Assembly: GCA_018003015.1 (NCBI GenBank)
Contig: JAGNEZ010000008.1
Span: 21,285 to 85,284, forward strand
DNA from: Phycisphaerae bacterium
GTDB taxonomy: Bacteria; Planctomycetota; Phycisphaerae; UBA1845; PWPN01
Direction of reading: 5' to 3'
DNA length: 64,000 bases
In this document: piece by piece, positions 46,940 to 56,735 of the stretch
Numbering within the stretch: position 1 is the stretch's first letter
Layout of the letters: the number at the start of each line of letters is the position of its first letter
Notes under the pieces: model-generated
Seen by the model: only the letters and a program-made list of their open reading frames with translations
Told to the model about the DNA's origin: nothing
The model's database searches: none
Program-made: the position numbers and the translations under genes

Positions 46940-47859
46940 CCTTTCCTCTCCCTGAAGGCCAGGTACTCGGCCAGGGCTTCGGCGTAGGGTCGGTCGGTAA
47001 CGATTGGCAGCAGATCGATGGCGTGCTGCCGGCAGCCGCGGGTCAGCGTGTCCTGGTACTCCTTGAGCTTCTCGACATATGCGGCCCGCAGGGTGGCGGG
47101 ATCGACCATGTGGTTCCGGCCGGCCGTCTCCAGGCACTCGAATCGCGTCCACCTGGTGAACGGGAACTCGAGTTCATCGCGATGCCACAGCTGCAGCACG
47201 ATGACCTCGTGGCCCGCGTGACGGAGTTGGGCGATGGCCCGCAGGAACGCGTTGACCTCGTCGAAGCAGTCTGAGAGCACGATGAGCAGGCCGCGGCGAT
47301 GCAGTTTCGCGGAGATGCGGCGGAACACGTCGGCGAGGGAGGTCTCACCGCCGGGCTGCTGGGCGCTCAGGGCGTCGATCACCACCTGCATGTGCCTCGG
47401 CGTCGACCGTGGCGGCACGTACTTGCGGACCGTGGTGTCGAAGAGCATGAGACCGACCGCGTCCTGTTGGGCAAGCAACAGGTAGGTGAGACAGGCTGCC
47501 AGCCGGATGGCGTAGTCGTACTTGGAGAGGCCCACGGTGTCGCCGGTCTCCGCGGCGGATTCTCCTCCGTAGGCCATGGAGCCGCTCGCGTCGACGATCA
47601 GCGTGGCCCGGAGATTGGTCTCCGCCTCGTACTCCTTGATGAAGTAGCGGTCGGACTTGCCGAAGATCCGCCAATCGAGATAGCGCAGGTCGTCGCCGCG
47701 GACGTAGGCCCGGTGCTGCTTGAACTCGACGCTGAGGCCCTTGTGCGGCGACTTGTGCAGGCCGGCGCAGAAGCCCTCGACGATCATGCGGGCCAGCAAT
47801 TGGAGATCGGCGATCCGACGGAGGTCGTGAGGGGAAACCAGTTCGGTCGCACGGCTCAT
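46936..47859 (-). CDS. DUF58 domain protein (VWA-like, MoxR partner)
   Basis: 307 residues. The DUF58 signature GDDLRYLDWRIFGKSDRYFI is followed by a VWA-like fold with MIDAS DASGS (90-94) and LIVLSDCFDE. DUF58 proteins nearly always sit directly after a moxR gene and are believed to bind the ATPase. It is soluble. Transcription comes from the MoxR gene 30 bases upstream, and the stop overlaps the BatA-like start. The length is normal. Confidence 0.93.
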   Translation of the reverse strand: MSRATELVSPHDLRRIADLQLLARMIVEGFCAGLHKSPHKGLSVEFKQHRAYVRGDDLRYLDWRIFGKSDRYFIKEYEAETNLRATLIVDASGSMAYGGESAAETGDTVGLSKYDYAIRLAACLTYLLLAQQDAVGLMLFDTTVRKYVPPRSTPRHMQVVIDALSAQQPGGETSLADVFRRISAKLHRRGLLIVLSDCFDEVNAFLRAIAQLRHAGHEVIVLQLWHRDELEFPFTRWTRFECLETAGRNHMVDPATLRAAYVEKLKEYQDTLTRGCRQHAIDLLPIVTDRPYAEALAEYLAFRERKG

Positions 47860-47889
47860 GGTTCCACCGGCTTAAAGAAGCTGGCTCGG

Positions 47890-48921
47890 CTAGAGGACCC
47901 GGGCCTTGGGGCGAGGCATGGCCGCCAGCATTCGATCCACGATCACATCCACGGTGATTCCCTCGGCCTCGGCGTTGAAGGTGGGCACGATGCGGTGGCG
48001 CAGGATCGGATGGGCCAGGGCCTGGACGTCGTCGGTGGTCGCGTGGTAGCGGCGTTGCAGGAGGGCTCGCACCTTCGCGGCCAGGATGAGATTCTGGGAG
48101 GCACGTGGCCCGGGCCCCCATTCGATCAGTTCCCTCGCGAAGGGGAAGGCGTTGGCGTCCCCCGGCCGGCTTCTCCGGACAAGGTCGAGGACGAAGTCGG
48201 TCACGTGCGGTGGCACCGGCACCTTCAGGACCGTCTGCTGGCAGGCGATGATCTCTGCCGCGCCGACGACCGGGCTCAGGTCGACCTCGAACGCGCCGGT
48301 GGTGCGGTTGATGATCTCTCGCTCCTGCTCCCGGTCGGGGTAGTCGACCTTGACCTGAAAGAGGAACCGGTCTCGCTGGGCTTCGGGCAGGGGGTAGGTC
48401 CCTTCCTGCTCGATGGGGTTCTGTGTGGCCAGCACGAAGAAGGGCTCATCGAGCCTGTAGGTTCGCCCGCCGATGGTGGCCGAGTGTTCCTGCATGGCTT
48501 CGAGCAAGGCGGCCTGGGTCTTCGGCGGAGCCCGGTTGATCTCGTCTGCCAGGATCATCTGGGCGAAGACCGGTCCCTTCTCGAAGACCAGCCGGCGCCG
48601 GCCGGTGTCGGGTTCTTCCTGGATGATATCGGTCCCGGTGATATCTGCGGGCATGAGGTCGGGGGTGAACTGGATCCGGCGGAAAGAGAGGTCCATCGCC
48701 GCCGACAGGCAGCGGACGATGAGTGTCTTGGCCAAGCCTGGCACTCCTTCGAGGAGGCAATGCCCACGTGCCAGGATCGCGATCATCACCTGTTCGACGA
48801 CGTCGTTCTGGCCGACGATCACCTTGCCGATTTCTCCGGCGATTGTCTGATAAGCTTCGACCAATCGTTCGGCGCCTTTGGAGTCGCTGGACTCGTTTGG
48901 GCGGATGCCGAATCGTGTCAT
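47890..48921 (-). CDS. moxR: MoxR-family AAA+ ATPase (second of two)
   Basis: 343 residues. Walker A is GVPGLAKT (59-66) and Walker B ILADEINR (D126, E127), with the MoxR-specific [13 protein letters not shown] and [20 protein letters not shown] segments. MoxR ATPases act as chaperones that insert metal or mature VWA-containing partners, here very probably the DUF58 and BatA-like products just downstream. AGGAGGA lies nine bases before the ATG at 48921. A 124-base gap separates it from the phosphatase gene, so it could have its own promoter. Confidence 0.94.
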   Translation of the reverse strand: MTRFGIRPNESSDSKGAERLVEAYQTIAGEIGKVIVGQNDVVEQVMIAILARGHCLLEGVPGLAKTLIVRCLSAAMDLSFRRIQFTPDLMPADITGTDIIQEEPDTGRRRLVFEKGPVFAQMILADEINRAPPKTQAALLEAMQEHSATIGGRTYRLDEPFFVLATQNPIEQEGTYPLPEAQRDRFLFQVKVDYPDREQEREIINRTTGAFEVDLSPVVGAAEIIACQQTVLKVPVPPHVTDFVLDLVRRSRPGDANAFPFARELIEWGPGPRASQNLILAAKVRALLQRRYHATTDDVQALAHPILRHRIVPTFNAEAEGITVDVIVDRMLAAMPRPKARVL

Positions 48922-49045
48922 CACGGCGTCCTCCTGCCATGCACATTGAACACGAAGGGGAGAACGAAGGAGCCCGATGGGGCATGATCGTCGCCCCCCG
49001 GCCGGTGTGTCAAGCGCATGGGGGCGTGGATCGACCCGGGTGGGG

Positions 49046-50677
49046 CTAGCGGGTGCGGCGGCAGGCGAGGAGGACGAGGTCGTCCGATTGCCGGCAGCCG
49101 CCGCGGAAGGCTTCGACGCCGCTGACGGCGGCGTTGACGAGTGCGGGGGCGGTTCGCTGGTTGGCCTGTTCGAGTGCGGGCAGGAAGCCGGTTTCACCGA
49201 AGAGGTTGCCGTTTGGGTCCATGGCCTCGGTCACTCCGTCGGTGTACATGACGAACGATTCGCCGGTTCTGATCTGGGGAGGGATGGTATTCTCGTATTC
49301 TGGATCGTCGAATGCTCCGAGCATGAATCCGGGCTGGACGGTCATCATGGTGGGTGGGCCGGTAGCGGGGACGATGGCCGGGGGCGGATGTCCGGCTGAC
49401 GCGACCTGGATGGTGGGGCTGGTGTTCTCGAGCATGATCGCGAGGCAGGTGACGAAGGACGAGGACACTGGTCGCCGCCGCATGAGGTGATTGAGGCGGG
49501 TGAGGAGTTCGGCGGGGGTGGTGCACCGATCGACGAGGGCGTGGATACCTGCGTGGGCGCTGCTGGCCAGGAGGGCGGCGGCGGCTCCCTTTCCGGAGAC
49601 GTCGGCCACGACGAGCCACAGTCGTTGGTCCTCGGTGCGGATGGCGTCGTAGTAATCGCCGCCGACCTCGTGGCACATCTGATGGCGGCCGTGGATTTCC
49701 CACCCGTCGACCTCGGGCCATTGTGCGGGCATGATGGCCTCCTGGACGCGGCGGGCGCCGGTCAGTTCGGCCTCCATGCGTTGGTGGGCGAGTTCGGCCT
49801 GGTGGAGGCGGGCGTTTTCGACGGCGGTTCCGACCATAGCGCCGACGGCGGAGGCGAAGTCGAGGTCCTGTTCCTTGTAAGGCCAGCCGCCCTTGCGGCT
49901 GTCCACGTACATGAAGCCGGTGACGGCCTGGTCGCGCATGAGGGGGACGCAGAGGGCGGAGTGGATGTTGCCGGACACGATGCTCTGGGCCATGAGCAGG
50001 TTGGCGTCGGAATGGGTATCGGCGATGAGGATGGAGCGTTTGGCGTCGAGGGTTCTGCGGAGGATGGAGAGGCTGAGGGTGACGCCGACGCGGTGCATGG
50101 TTGCCGGGCGGACGAACAGCTGGTCTGGATGGTGCTCCGGGTCGCAGGTCAAGCCGAAGACCACGACACCAGCTTTTAGAGCCTCAGACAACTCTGAAGA
50201 AGCCGCATCAATCAACCCGGCGACGTCTCGCTGGTTGAGCAGCCGCTTGCTGATCTTGTAGAGGGCCCCCAGGCGTCTGGCGTCGACTGTTGCCGCCTGG
50301 TTGGGGGCGCGTTCGATGGTAGTATCGGCGGTCCGGGTGATGTCTGCGAGGGTGACTCCGGCGTCGAGTTCGCCGCGCCAGATCGAGGTTCCCGCGAGGA
50401 AGGTGAGGGTCATTTCTCCGACGCTGAGGACATCGCCGTCGGCGAGGCGATGGCGGGTGATCCGGTGTCCCTCGAGGAGGATTCCGTTCTTGCTCTGGAG
50501 GTCCTCGACCCACCATTGGCCGTTCTGGTCGCGGAAGAACCGTCCGTGGCGGCGGGAGACGCCCTCGCCGCCGAGGACCAAGTCGCACTCTTCCGTTCTG
50601 CCGAAGAGGGCGGCATCGGCCTCGAGCCGAAACACGTTTTCGGCCCGGGATGGCTGCTTGATCCTCAGGGTTGGCAT
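49046..50677 (-). CDS. FHA-GAF-PP2C (RsbU/SpoIIE-type) serine phosphatase
   Basis: 543 residues. An FHA domain (about 1-95: [20 protein letters not shown] and [12 protein letters not shown]) binds phosphothreonine. A GAF domain (about 135-300) and a PP2C-type phosphatase follow with the metal motifs [22 protein letters not shown] and SDDLVLL. Such proteins read a phosphorylated partner plus a small ligand and dephosphorylate a target, often an anti-sigma-factor antagonist. No kinase gene lies nearby. I chose the ATG at 50677, where FHA homology begins; no Shine-Dalgarno is seen, and the frame is open further upstream. It sits between the two moxR genes. Confidence 0.9.
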   Translation of the reverse strand: MPTLRIKQPSRAENVFRLEADAALFGRTEECDLVLGGEGVSRRHGRFFRDQNGQWWVEDLQSKNGILLEGHRITRHRLADGDVLSVGEMTLTFLAGTSIWRGELDAGVTLADITRTADTTIERAPNQAATVDARRLGALYKISKRLLNQRDVAGLIDAASSELSEALKAGVVVFGLTCDPEHHPDQLFVRPATMHRVGVTLSLSILRRTLDAKRSILIADTHSDANLLMAQSIVSGNIHSALCVPLMRDQAVTGFMYVDSRKGGWPYKEQDLDFASAVGAMVGTAVENARLHQAELAHQRMEAELTGARRVQEAIMPAQWPEVDGWEIHGRHQMCHEVGGDYYDAIRTEDQRLWLVVADVSGKGAAAALLASSAHAGIHALVDRCTTPAELLTRLNHLMRRRPVSSSFVTCLAIMLENTSPTIQVASAGHPPPAIVPATGPPTMMTVQPGFMLGAFDDPEYENTIPPQIRTGESFVMYTDGVTEAMDPNGNLFGETGFLPALEQANQRTAPALVNAAVSGVEAFRGGCRQSDDLVLLACRRTR

Positions 50678-50993
50678 GTTGTGGAGTTTACGGTTGTCCT
50701 GGGACACATACAACCCCGGGATTGGGTTAGCTGGCTTGCTGAGCGTCGGGTGGTTTTGGCGAAGCGAACCCATTTGCGTGGCGGAGGACCCGCGTTATCG
50801 GTGCCGCCAGCGGGTTTTTGCCTCGTCGTCGAGCGGAATACCGAGCGCCAAACGAAGCCAATTGCAGGTGGTCGGGCCTTGGGGAGGCTGGTCCGGCCGC
50901 CTTGGGAAGAACACCGCGGCTGTCCCGCGGAGCGACGGTGGAGGCGGCGTGGTGGGTGGGTTTGGCGTGGGGCGGGCAAGGGGTGGTGGCCTG
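50678..50993. other. Gap between MoxR and the phosphatase gene
   Basis: 316 bases. The phosphatase frame stays open upstream to about 50773 without protein-like content. I see no other gene or strong hairpin. The length allows a separate promoter for the phosphatase. Confidence 0.45.
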
Positions 50994-52052
50994 CTACTCC
51001 TGCTCAATCTCGATGTCGCTGAAATCGGGTGCGGGCGTGCTGTCGGCGTACTTAGGAATGACCGGTTCGGGGACGGCATCGAGGAGTTGGCGGATGATTC
51101 CGACCGAGTCGACGCCCTCGGCCTGGGCGGCGAAGTTGCACGCCAGGCGGTGGCGCATGACGGGGACGGCGAGGTCGCGGATATCGTCGATGCTGACGGT
51201 GTAGCGGCCGTCCATGGCGGCGATGGCTTTGGCGCCCCAGATCAAGCATTGTCCGGCCCGTGGTCCGGCGCCCCAGTCGACCATTCGGCGGATGAATTCG
51301 GGCGCGGTGGGGTCTTTGGGGCGGCTGGCCCGCACCAGTCGGGAGACGTAGTTGACGACGTATTCGCTGATGGGCACGTTGGCGATGAGTTTTTGCATAT
51401 TGAGCAGTTGGCGGGCGTTGAGGATTTTGGCGAGTTCCTTGCGGCCGCCGCCGGTGGTGGTGTTGAGGATCTGTTCCTCCTCTTTTTCGCCGGGGTAGTC
51501 GACCCAGATATTGAACATGAAGCGGTCGAGTTGGGCCTCGGGCAGCGGGTAGGTTCCCTCCTGTTCGATGGGGTTTTGGGTGGCGATGACGAAGAACGGG
51601 TCAGGCAGGCGGTAGGTTTCCTGGCCGACGGTGACCTCGCGTTCCTGCATGGACTGGAGGAGGGCGGCCTGCGTTTTTGGGGGGGTGCGGTTGATTTCGT
51701 CGGCGAGGACGATATTGGCGAAGACCGGTCCGCGAACGAAGCGGAATTCGCGTCGTCCTTCCGGTGTTTCGTCGATCACGTTTGTTCCGGTGATATCGGA
51801 CGGCATGAGGTCGGGCGTGAACTGGATGCGTTTGAAGGTCAGGGTCATGATGTCGGCGAGGGTGGACACCATGAGGGTCTTAGCGAGGCCGGGCACGCCG
51901 ACGAGGAGGCAGTGTCCGCGGGCCAGGATGGCTGCCAGGATCTGGTCGTAGACCCGCCGCTGTCCGATGATGACCTTTCCGATCTCGTCCTTGATGAGGG
52001 TGTAGCTTTTCTGGAAGCTCTGCATCAGAACGGCGTAGGTCTCCTTGGCCAT
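50994..52052 (-). CDS. moxR: MoxR-family AAA+ ATPase (first of two)
   Basis: 352 residues. Walker A is GVPGLAKT (52-59), Walker B IVLADEIN (D118, E119), with FTPDLMPSDITGT and [20 protein letters not shown] as in the second copy. The two are clearly paralogous but diverged, particularly after the Walker B region and at the ends; this one has an acidic tail (DFSDIEIEQE). It follows the zinc-ribbon membrane gene by 13 bases with GGAG before the ATG at 52052. A DUF58 partner is not adjacent, so it may serve the upstream membrane pair or the same VWA proteins as the second copy. Confidence 0.94.
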   Translation of the reverse strand: MAKETYAVLMQSFQKSYTLIKDEIGKVIIGQRRVYDQILAAILARGHCLLVGVPGLAKTLMVSTLADIMTLTFKRIQFTPDLMPSDITGTNVIDETPEGRREFRFVRGPVFANIVLADEINRTPPKTQAALLQSMQEREVTVGQETYRLPDPFFVIATQNPIEQEGTYPLPEAQLDRFMFNIWVDYPGEKEEEQILNTTTGGGRKELAKILNARQLLNMQKLIANVPISEYVVNYVSRLVRASRPKDPTAPEFIRRMVDWGAGPRAGQCLIWGAKAIAAMDGRYTVSIDDIRDLAVPVMRHRLACNFAAQAEGVDSVGIIRQLLDAVPEPVIPKYADSTPAPDFSDIEIEQE

Positions 52053-52065
52053 GGGGTACTCCGGA

Positions 52066-53523
52066 TCAGACGTTCGCGTAGCGAGCCGCACGCAGGGCCC
52101 GGCACAACCGCAGCCACCAGTATAACCAAGAACCGGCCGCCAGCAGTATCATGAGGAAGGCGAACAGTTCGGCGGCGGTCAGGTGGACGCCCAGGAGCGT
52201 CACCCGGAAAAGCTGGTCGAGTGCATCGCCCACGTTGCTGATGAAGACGAAGGTGGTGACCAGGATGATGAGGGTCAGCGGCCAGATGAAGGGGGAGGCG
52301 TAGTAGCACACGGTGGCGGACACGCGGTAGTCGCTGATACCCAAGCGGAACTGGGCCCACAGGCAGGCGGCGAAGAGCATCATGGCCTGGGCGCCGAAGG
52401 GTATGGAGAATGCGATGATCAGGGACGTCACGCCTTCGCCTCGTTCGTAGCCGAAGAAGGCTCGTGCGGAGATGGCATACCAGTTGACCCACTGCATCAG
52501 ATTGGTCGCCACGAGTGAGCCCAGGACGATCAACAGGAAGGTTCCCCACCAGAAGTGTCGAGCGGTCGCGTGCCCGGCCTGCACTGGCAGGCGTTCGAAG
52601 AAGGCCGGGGTGCGGATGATGTGTCCCTGCAATCGGACGAGTTCGAGGAAACCTCGCGGGCTGAACTCATGCCGTTCCCAAGCCGTCGGCTGTCGCCGGC
52701 CGCCGGGCAGTGAATCCTGGAGCAGCAGGCCGCACTCGGGACATCTGCCTGCCGACGGCAAGCCGGTGATGCGGTACCCGCACTGGTCGCAGAGCGGCTC
52801 GCGCGGTGCGAATGCCGGCCCGGCCGGGTCGCCCACGTATCGCTTTGCCCCGGCGATGAGCATACGCAGAACCAGGAAGGAGAAGAGCAGGATCATAGCG
52901 ACGACGGCGGTGAGACAGAGGATCTCGGCCGCATCGAGCAAGCCCGGCTCCACACCTGTCGGCTGGAGCAGGTGGACGGCCAGGCATCCGACTGCTCCGG
53001 GCAGGAGTGCGGTGGTGGTCCAGTACACGTTTTTAAGGCTGCGTTTGAAGGCCGACAAGGCGCTGTCGCCGCCGGCGCACCACGGCATGGCCAGGATGGC
53101 GATAGCGGCCAGGGCGAGCTCGCCCATCGGCACGAGCAACACGGTCAGCAGCGGCGGCACCCAGTTCCAGCTGGTGGAGGTGGTCCCCACGGCCAGCTCG
53201 ATGACGGTTCGAGCCAGAGCCACGCGTATCCCGTGCAAGCCGCCCGAAGACCGCATGGAGTTGGCGTAGTTGGTGAGCAGGATGTAGCCCACGATGCCGG
53301 CGGCGAAGAGGACGGAGACGGCATGGGCGGCGAGGGCCGACTTCCAAGTGCCCACGGCCAGATGCGGTCCCAGCCGCCCGGGCATGAGCCAATAGCAGAG
53401 CAGTCCCTTCCAGAAGGGGATACGCCGAGCGCGTTCCGGTCGCGGGGCGGTGGCGGGCAAGAGGTGAGCCACGTGCTCGGTACGGGTCGGAGTGGCGATC
53501 GATACGCGGACAGCTTCAGCCAC
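52066..53523 (-). CDS. Zinc-ribbon polytopic membrane protein, copy B1
   Basis: 485 residues with roughly eight membrane helices. In the middle a zinc ribbon CDQCGYRITGLPSAG followed by RCPECG is visible, a motif frequent in planctomycete membrane proteins. The N-terminus has a FWKGLLCYWLMPGRLGPHL stretch and the end TVCYYASPFIWPL. It is the paralogue of the product encoded at 55278-56735, with the same length. The GTG start at 53523 abuts the stop of the upstream A1 gene (TAGTG). No known enzyme fold is recognised; membrane-bound sensing or assembly is only a guess. Confidence 0.75.
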   Translation of the reverse strand: MAEAVRVSIATPTRTEHVAHLLPATAPRPERARRIPFWKGLLCYWLMPGRLGPHLAVGTWKSALAAHAVSVLFAAGIVGYILLTNYANSMRSSGGLHGIRVALARTVIELAVGTTSTSWNWVPPLLTVLLVPMGELALAAIAILAMPWCAGGDSALSAFKRSLKNVYWTTTALLPGAVGCLAVHLLQPTGVEPGLLDAAEILCLTAVVAMILLFSFLVLRMLIAGAKRYVGDPAGPAFAPREPLCDQCGYRITGLPSAGRCPECGLLLQDSLPGGRRQPTAWERHEFSPRGFLELVRLQGHIIRTPAFFERLPVQAGHATARHFWWGTFLLIVLGSLVATNLMQWVNWYAISARAFFGYERGEGVTSLIIAFSIPFGAQAMMLFAACLWAQFRLGISDYRVSATVCYYASPFIWPLTLIILVTTFVFISNVGDALDQLFRVTLLGVHLTAAELFAFLMILLAAGSWLYWWLRLCRALRAARYANV

Positions 53524-55076
53524 TACGGGGTCTCCTTTTCCCGAACGACCCTGCTGTAGACAAGATCCACATTACTATAGATGTCTTCGGGATAGCTGGT
53601 GTTTGTGCTCTTTCCCCCGTCATCCGCGCCGTCGGGGCCGACGCTGTAGAGGATGTAGTCATTCCCTTCGCGGCGATACCTCAAGACGCCACGGTCGGCG
53701 TAGTCGACGGGCAGTCGGGGGAGGAAGTCGGGTACCAGCTGGGTGAGGCTGTCGGGGTAGCGGGCGTGTTTGCGATGATACGCGGCCAGACCGAGCATGG
53801 TCATGCTCGCCTCGACATGTGTTGCCCCGGCGTAGCACCGGAGCATCGCGGTGCTATTCCGGGCATAGAGCCTGAAGACCTCGCCGTCCAGGACGCCCTC
53901 GAACGAGTCTGTGGGCTCTTTTTCTCTCTCTGCGAACCACGCGCGCATATTGTTCCTTGTCGCGGCGACTGCCCAATACTGCTCCACATTACGGCAAGCC
54001 GTTTCATAGTCGTGAAACAACGGGGAAGCCACATTCCACAATCGGGACGCTGAACCGGCGGCACCCCCCCACCGTCCGATCCGGGCCATATTCGCGAACG
54101 AGCTGACGTCGACCCAGTCACCCCCCTCCCGCACGAAGCAGTACTCCAACTGGCATCGCTCTCCGATGCGAGCGGCATCAACCATCTTGGACAATTCGGC
54201 TGCGCCTCCGCGAATCGCATCGATCTGTCGGGCGAGCGTGGCGGTCTCGGCGGGAACGCACCCTTCCCGGGCGGCCAAGCCCATTTCCCGGGCAACCAGT
54301 CCGTCGATGGCCGTGGCGGTGAGTTCAGGCAGGAGGCAATGGGACCTGCGCACCTGTCGGGCGAGTCTCAGGGTCATGAGCCAGTCGTCGGTCGCGGCCT
54401 GGCTATCATGGTCGTGTTCTCGGGCCCAGCGGGCGTGGGCCATGAGACACGTTGTCCACTCGCGGTAGGACCTCAGTGAGCTGGGGATGGTTCCGGGCAG
54501 CATGCCGACGGTGTCGTCCCACCACCCGGCCTGGAGGGCTTTTCGCATGGACTCGCGGCTGCTGTTGAAGGCCGCGGACTGGAAGAGCTGGTCGGCGGCC
54601 TTGATTGCCGAGCGTGTTGGATCCCACGGGCCTTCAAGGACGGAACGCATCTCCGGCGGATTGGGGCTGGCCGCAAGGAAGCCAGTTCCGGGCGGGAGCA
54701 GCGCGGCAGAGGCATCGGGTCCGACGGATGGCCGAGGCAGTACAACCTGACGGACTACTCGAGGCGACGGCAGCGCGGCAGAGGCATCGGGTCCGAAGGA
54801 TGGCTGGCTGGCTGGGGGAGGGGCCAATTGCGGGGGCTTGGCCAGGATCTTGTATGCCTGGGTCCAAGTGATTGCCCCCGGCCCGGGCGGATCCAAGGCC
54901 TGCAGTTGGGCCTGCCAGTAGTCCGGTCTAGGCGTCGGCCGGAGTGTGATCCGCAGATAGGCGAACCGCCCGAACCAGGCATAGAGGGCGAGGATGACGA
55001 CCAGAAGGACCAGCCAGCCTCTGCGTTTCCTACGAGGAGGACGGAAGGCCCTGGGGATGTGGTGGTGCTCGTTCAT
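53523..55076 (-). CDS. Membrane-anchored pseudopilin-like-end protein, copy A1
   Basis: 517 residues: one N-terminal helix (about 20-38, WLVLLVVILALYAWF), a large helical outer domain and a C-terminal stretch LPVDYADRGVLRYRREGN plus YILYSVGPDGADDGG. The latter phrase is like the C-terminal end of GspG-type pseudopilins. Opening YLRITLRPTPRPDYWQAQLQ is shared with copy A2. A proline-rich low-complexity insert (about 84-135) holds an in-frame repeat of PDASAAL and is absent from A2. No function is known. The stop abuts the B1 start, and the 200-base gap upstream separates it from copy B2. Confidence 0.75.
   Translation of the reverse strand: MNEHHHIPRAFRPPRRKRRGWLVLLVVILALYAWFGRFAYLRITLRPTPRPDYWQAQLQALDPPGPGAITWTQAYKILAKPPQLAPPPASQPSFGPDASAALPSPRVVRQVVLPRPSVGPDASAALLPPGTGFLAASPNPPEMRSVLEGPWDPTRSAIKAADQLFQSAAFNSSRESMRKALQAGWWDDTVGMLPGTIPSSLRSYREWTTCLMAHARWAREHDHDSQAATDDWLMTLRLARQVRRSHCLLPELTATAIDGLVAREMGLAAREGCVPAETATLARQIDAIRGGAAELSKMVDAARIGERCQLEYCFVREGGDWVDVSSFANMARIGRWGGAAGSASRLWNVASPLFHDYETACRNVEQYWAVAATRNNMRAWFAEREKEPTDSFEGVLDGEVFRLYARNSTAMLRCYAGATHVEASMTMLGLAAYHRKHARYPDSLTQLVPDFLPRLPVDYADRGVLRYRREGNDYILYSVGPDGADDGGKSTNTSYPEDIYSNVDLVYSRVVREKETP
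54699..54796 (-). repeat. In-frame 26-base direct repeat, 72-base period
   Basis: CAGCGCGGCAGAGGCATCGG plus six more bases occurs at 54699-54724 and 54771-54796, an exact 26-base match offset by 72 bases (24 codons). It encodes the two PDASAAL copies in the low-complexity insert of the A1 protein. The shared DNA rather than only protein sequence points to slippage or duplication. Confidence 0.9.
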
Positions 55077-55277
55077 GGCTGCTGAGCATCTCCCGCCGAC
55101 GCCGACTGACGGATTGCTGCCCGCTGGTCACCGACATTGTACCGAACCGGGGACCTGTGTCTCTACTCGCGGGGCCGTGACCGGCCCTGCGTCGCCCGGG
55201 CCCCGCTGCGGGGGGCTGGCCTGGGCGGCCCCGGCGCGCAGCCCGGCTACCCCCTATTGCCGCTCACCGGTCTGAGC

Positions 55278-56735
55278 TTACACATTCGCGTAGCGAACCG
55301 CGTGCAGCGCCCGGCGCAGCCTTGCGAGCATGAAGTAGGATGCTCCCAGGGCCGCCAACCACAGGACCGCGTCGATCAGGTCGGCGGGCGTCAGCAGATG
55401 GTCCAGCAGTGGTACGGTGGCCGCTTCCGCGAGCCTCTGGCCGAGTCGAGTGGAGAACGCGGACAGGGCTGCGATTCCGACGAACAGGAGGGGCCACAGC
55501 AAGGGTGAAGCATAGTAGCAGACGGTTACCACGACTCGACTGTCGGTCATCTTCAGCCGGCATTCGGCGTATTGGCATGCCGCAACCACGAGCAACAGAT
55601 GGAGGAGCCATGGCAAGCCCAGGGCCGCGCCCGCGACCAGCATTCCCCTGCTCCAGGCATCGTCGGGATCACTGCGGATCTCGATCAGCGGTGGAAGGAC
55701 GGTCTGGGTCAGAGCGGTGGAGGCGAGCGAAACCAGGGTCATCAACAGGAGTGTCCCCCAGCAGAAGTGCCATGCCGCCCGCTGCCCCTGGTAGACGGCC
55801 AGGGTATTGAAGAAACTCGGATCACGGAGGATCTGTGGCTGGGTGTGGGCCAATTCCAGGACTCCGTGGGCGGTGAGCCGGGGTTCATGGCCAAGTGGCG
55901 GTCGACGGCATCCCCCCGGCAGCGAGTCCTGGACGGGGGTACCGCACTCCGGGCACAGGCCGGTCAGTGGCAGACCGGTGATTCGATACCCGCAGTGGTC
56001 GCACAATGGCTCGCGGGGTGAGAAACCTGGGCCGGTCGGCTGGCCGACGTACCGCCTCGCCCCAAGGAGCAGTGTTCGGATGAACAGACCGAGGAGCAGC
56101 AACACGAGGGCCACCGGAACCGGACTTAGCAGCTGTTGGCCGTACACGTGCGTAAGCGGTTGCCAGGTCGGAGGCATGAGCCCGCAAGCCGTCCAGTAGA
56201 CCGCCGATGCGGGGATGAGGATCGTGGTCGCCCAGTAGGCGCTCTTGAAACCGCGCCTGGCCGCCGACTTGCCGTCGTCGCCGTCCGCACACCAAGGGAT
56301 GAGGAAGGCAGCGAGGCAAGCGGGTGCCGCTGCGATGACCGCCACCACGAAGAGGACGATCATAACCCTGGCGGTGTTCAGGCTGAAGGAAGACCCTTGG
56401 GTGACCAGATCCAGGAGCCCGCCGACCAGGATCAAGCGCAGTTCCCGCGGAGAGGTGAGGACCTGGAGCAGTCCTGCTGACGAGCGAGTTCCCAAGTGCC
56501 AAGCGACGCTCAATCCAAGCAGTACGGAGAGGGCGTGGGCTGTGAAGGCTCGGGTCCACGTATCCACGACGAGATGAGGGCCCAGCCGTCCGGGCGTGAG
56601 CCAATGGAAGAGCAGCCCTTTCCAGAAAGGGACTCGCCGGGCGGGCTCGGGGCTGGGCGCGGTCGGAGGCAGGAACAGGGCCACGTGGTCCGGATCCGTC
56701 ACCCATTCGATCGAGGTCGGATTCACCTGAGTCAT
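55278..56735 (-). CDS. Zinc-ribbon polytopic membrane protein, copy B2
   Basis: 485 residues, equal in length to B1 and similar along the whole chain: PFWKGLLFHWLTPGRLGPHL at the start, CDHCGYRITGLPLTG plus CPECG in the middle, TVCYYASPLLWPLLF and a final RARLRRALHAVRYANV. Around eight membrane helices are predicted by eye. The ATG at 56735 overlaps the A2 stop as ATGA and has GAGAGGTG upstream, favoured over a GTG three codons earlier. The B family appears planctomycete-specific; function unknown. Confidence 0.75.
   Translation of the reverse strand: MTQVNPTSIEWVTDPDHVALFLPPTAPSPEPARRVPFWKGLLFHWLTPGRLGPHLVVDTWTRAFTAHALSVLLGLSVAWHLGTRSSAGLLQVLTSPRELRLILVGGLLDLVTQGSSFSLNTARVMIVLFVVAVIAAAPACLAAFLIPWCADGDDGKSAARRGFKSAYWATTILIPASAVYWTACGLMPPTWQPLTHVYGQQLLSPVPVALVLLLLGLFIRTLLLGARRYVGQPTGPGFSPREPLCDHCGYRITGLPLTGLCPECGTPVQDSLPGGCRRPPLGHEPRLTAHGVLELAHTQPQILRDPSFFNTLAVYQGQRAAWHFCWGTLLLMTLVSLASTALTQTVLPPLIEIRSDPDDAWSRGMLVAGAALGLPWLLHLLLVVAACQYAECRLKMTDSRVVVTVCYYASPLLWPLLFVGIAALSAFSTRLGQRLAEAATVPLLDHLLTPADLIDAVLWLAALGASYFMLARLRRALHAVRYANV

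Noticed and set aside
45056..48987. Long plus-strand open frames (643 and 562 codons) opposite the VWA, DUF58 and MoxR genes
   Set aside because: Both are shadows of genes with intact MIDAS and Walker motifs on the minus strand.
50301..52154. A 617-codon plus-strand open frame opposite MoxR and the phosphatase
   Set aside because: Antisense to conserved genes; glycine, aspartate and valine-rich composition without a known fold.
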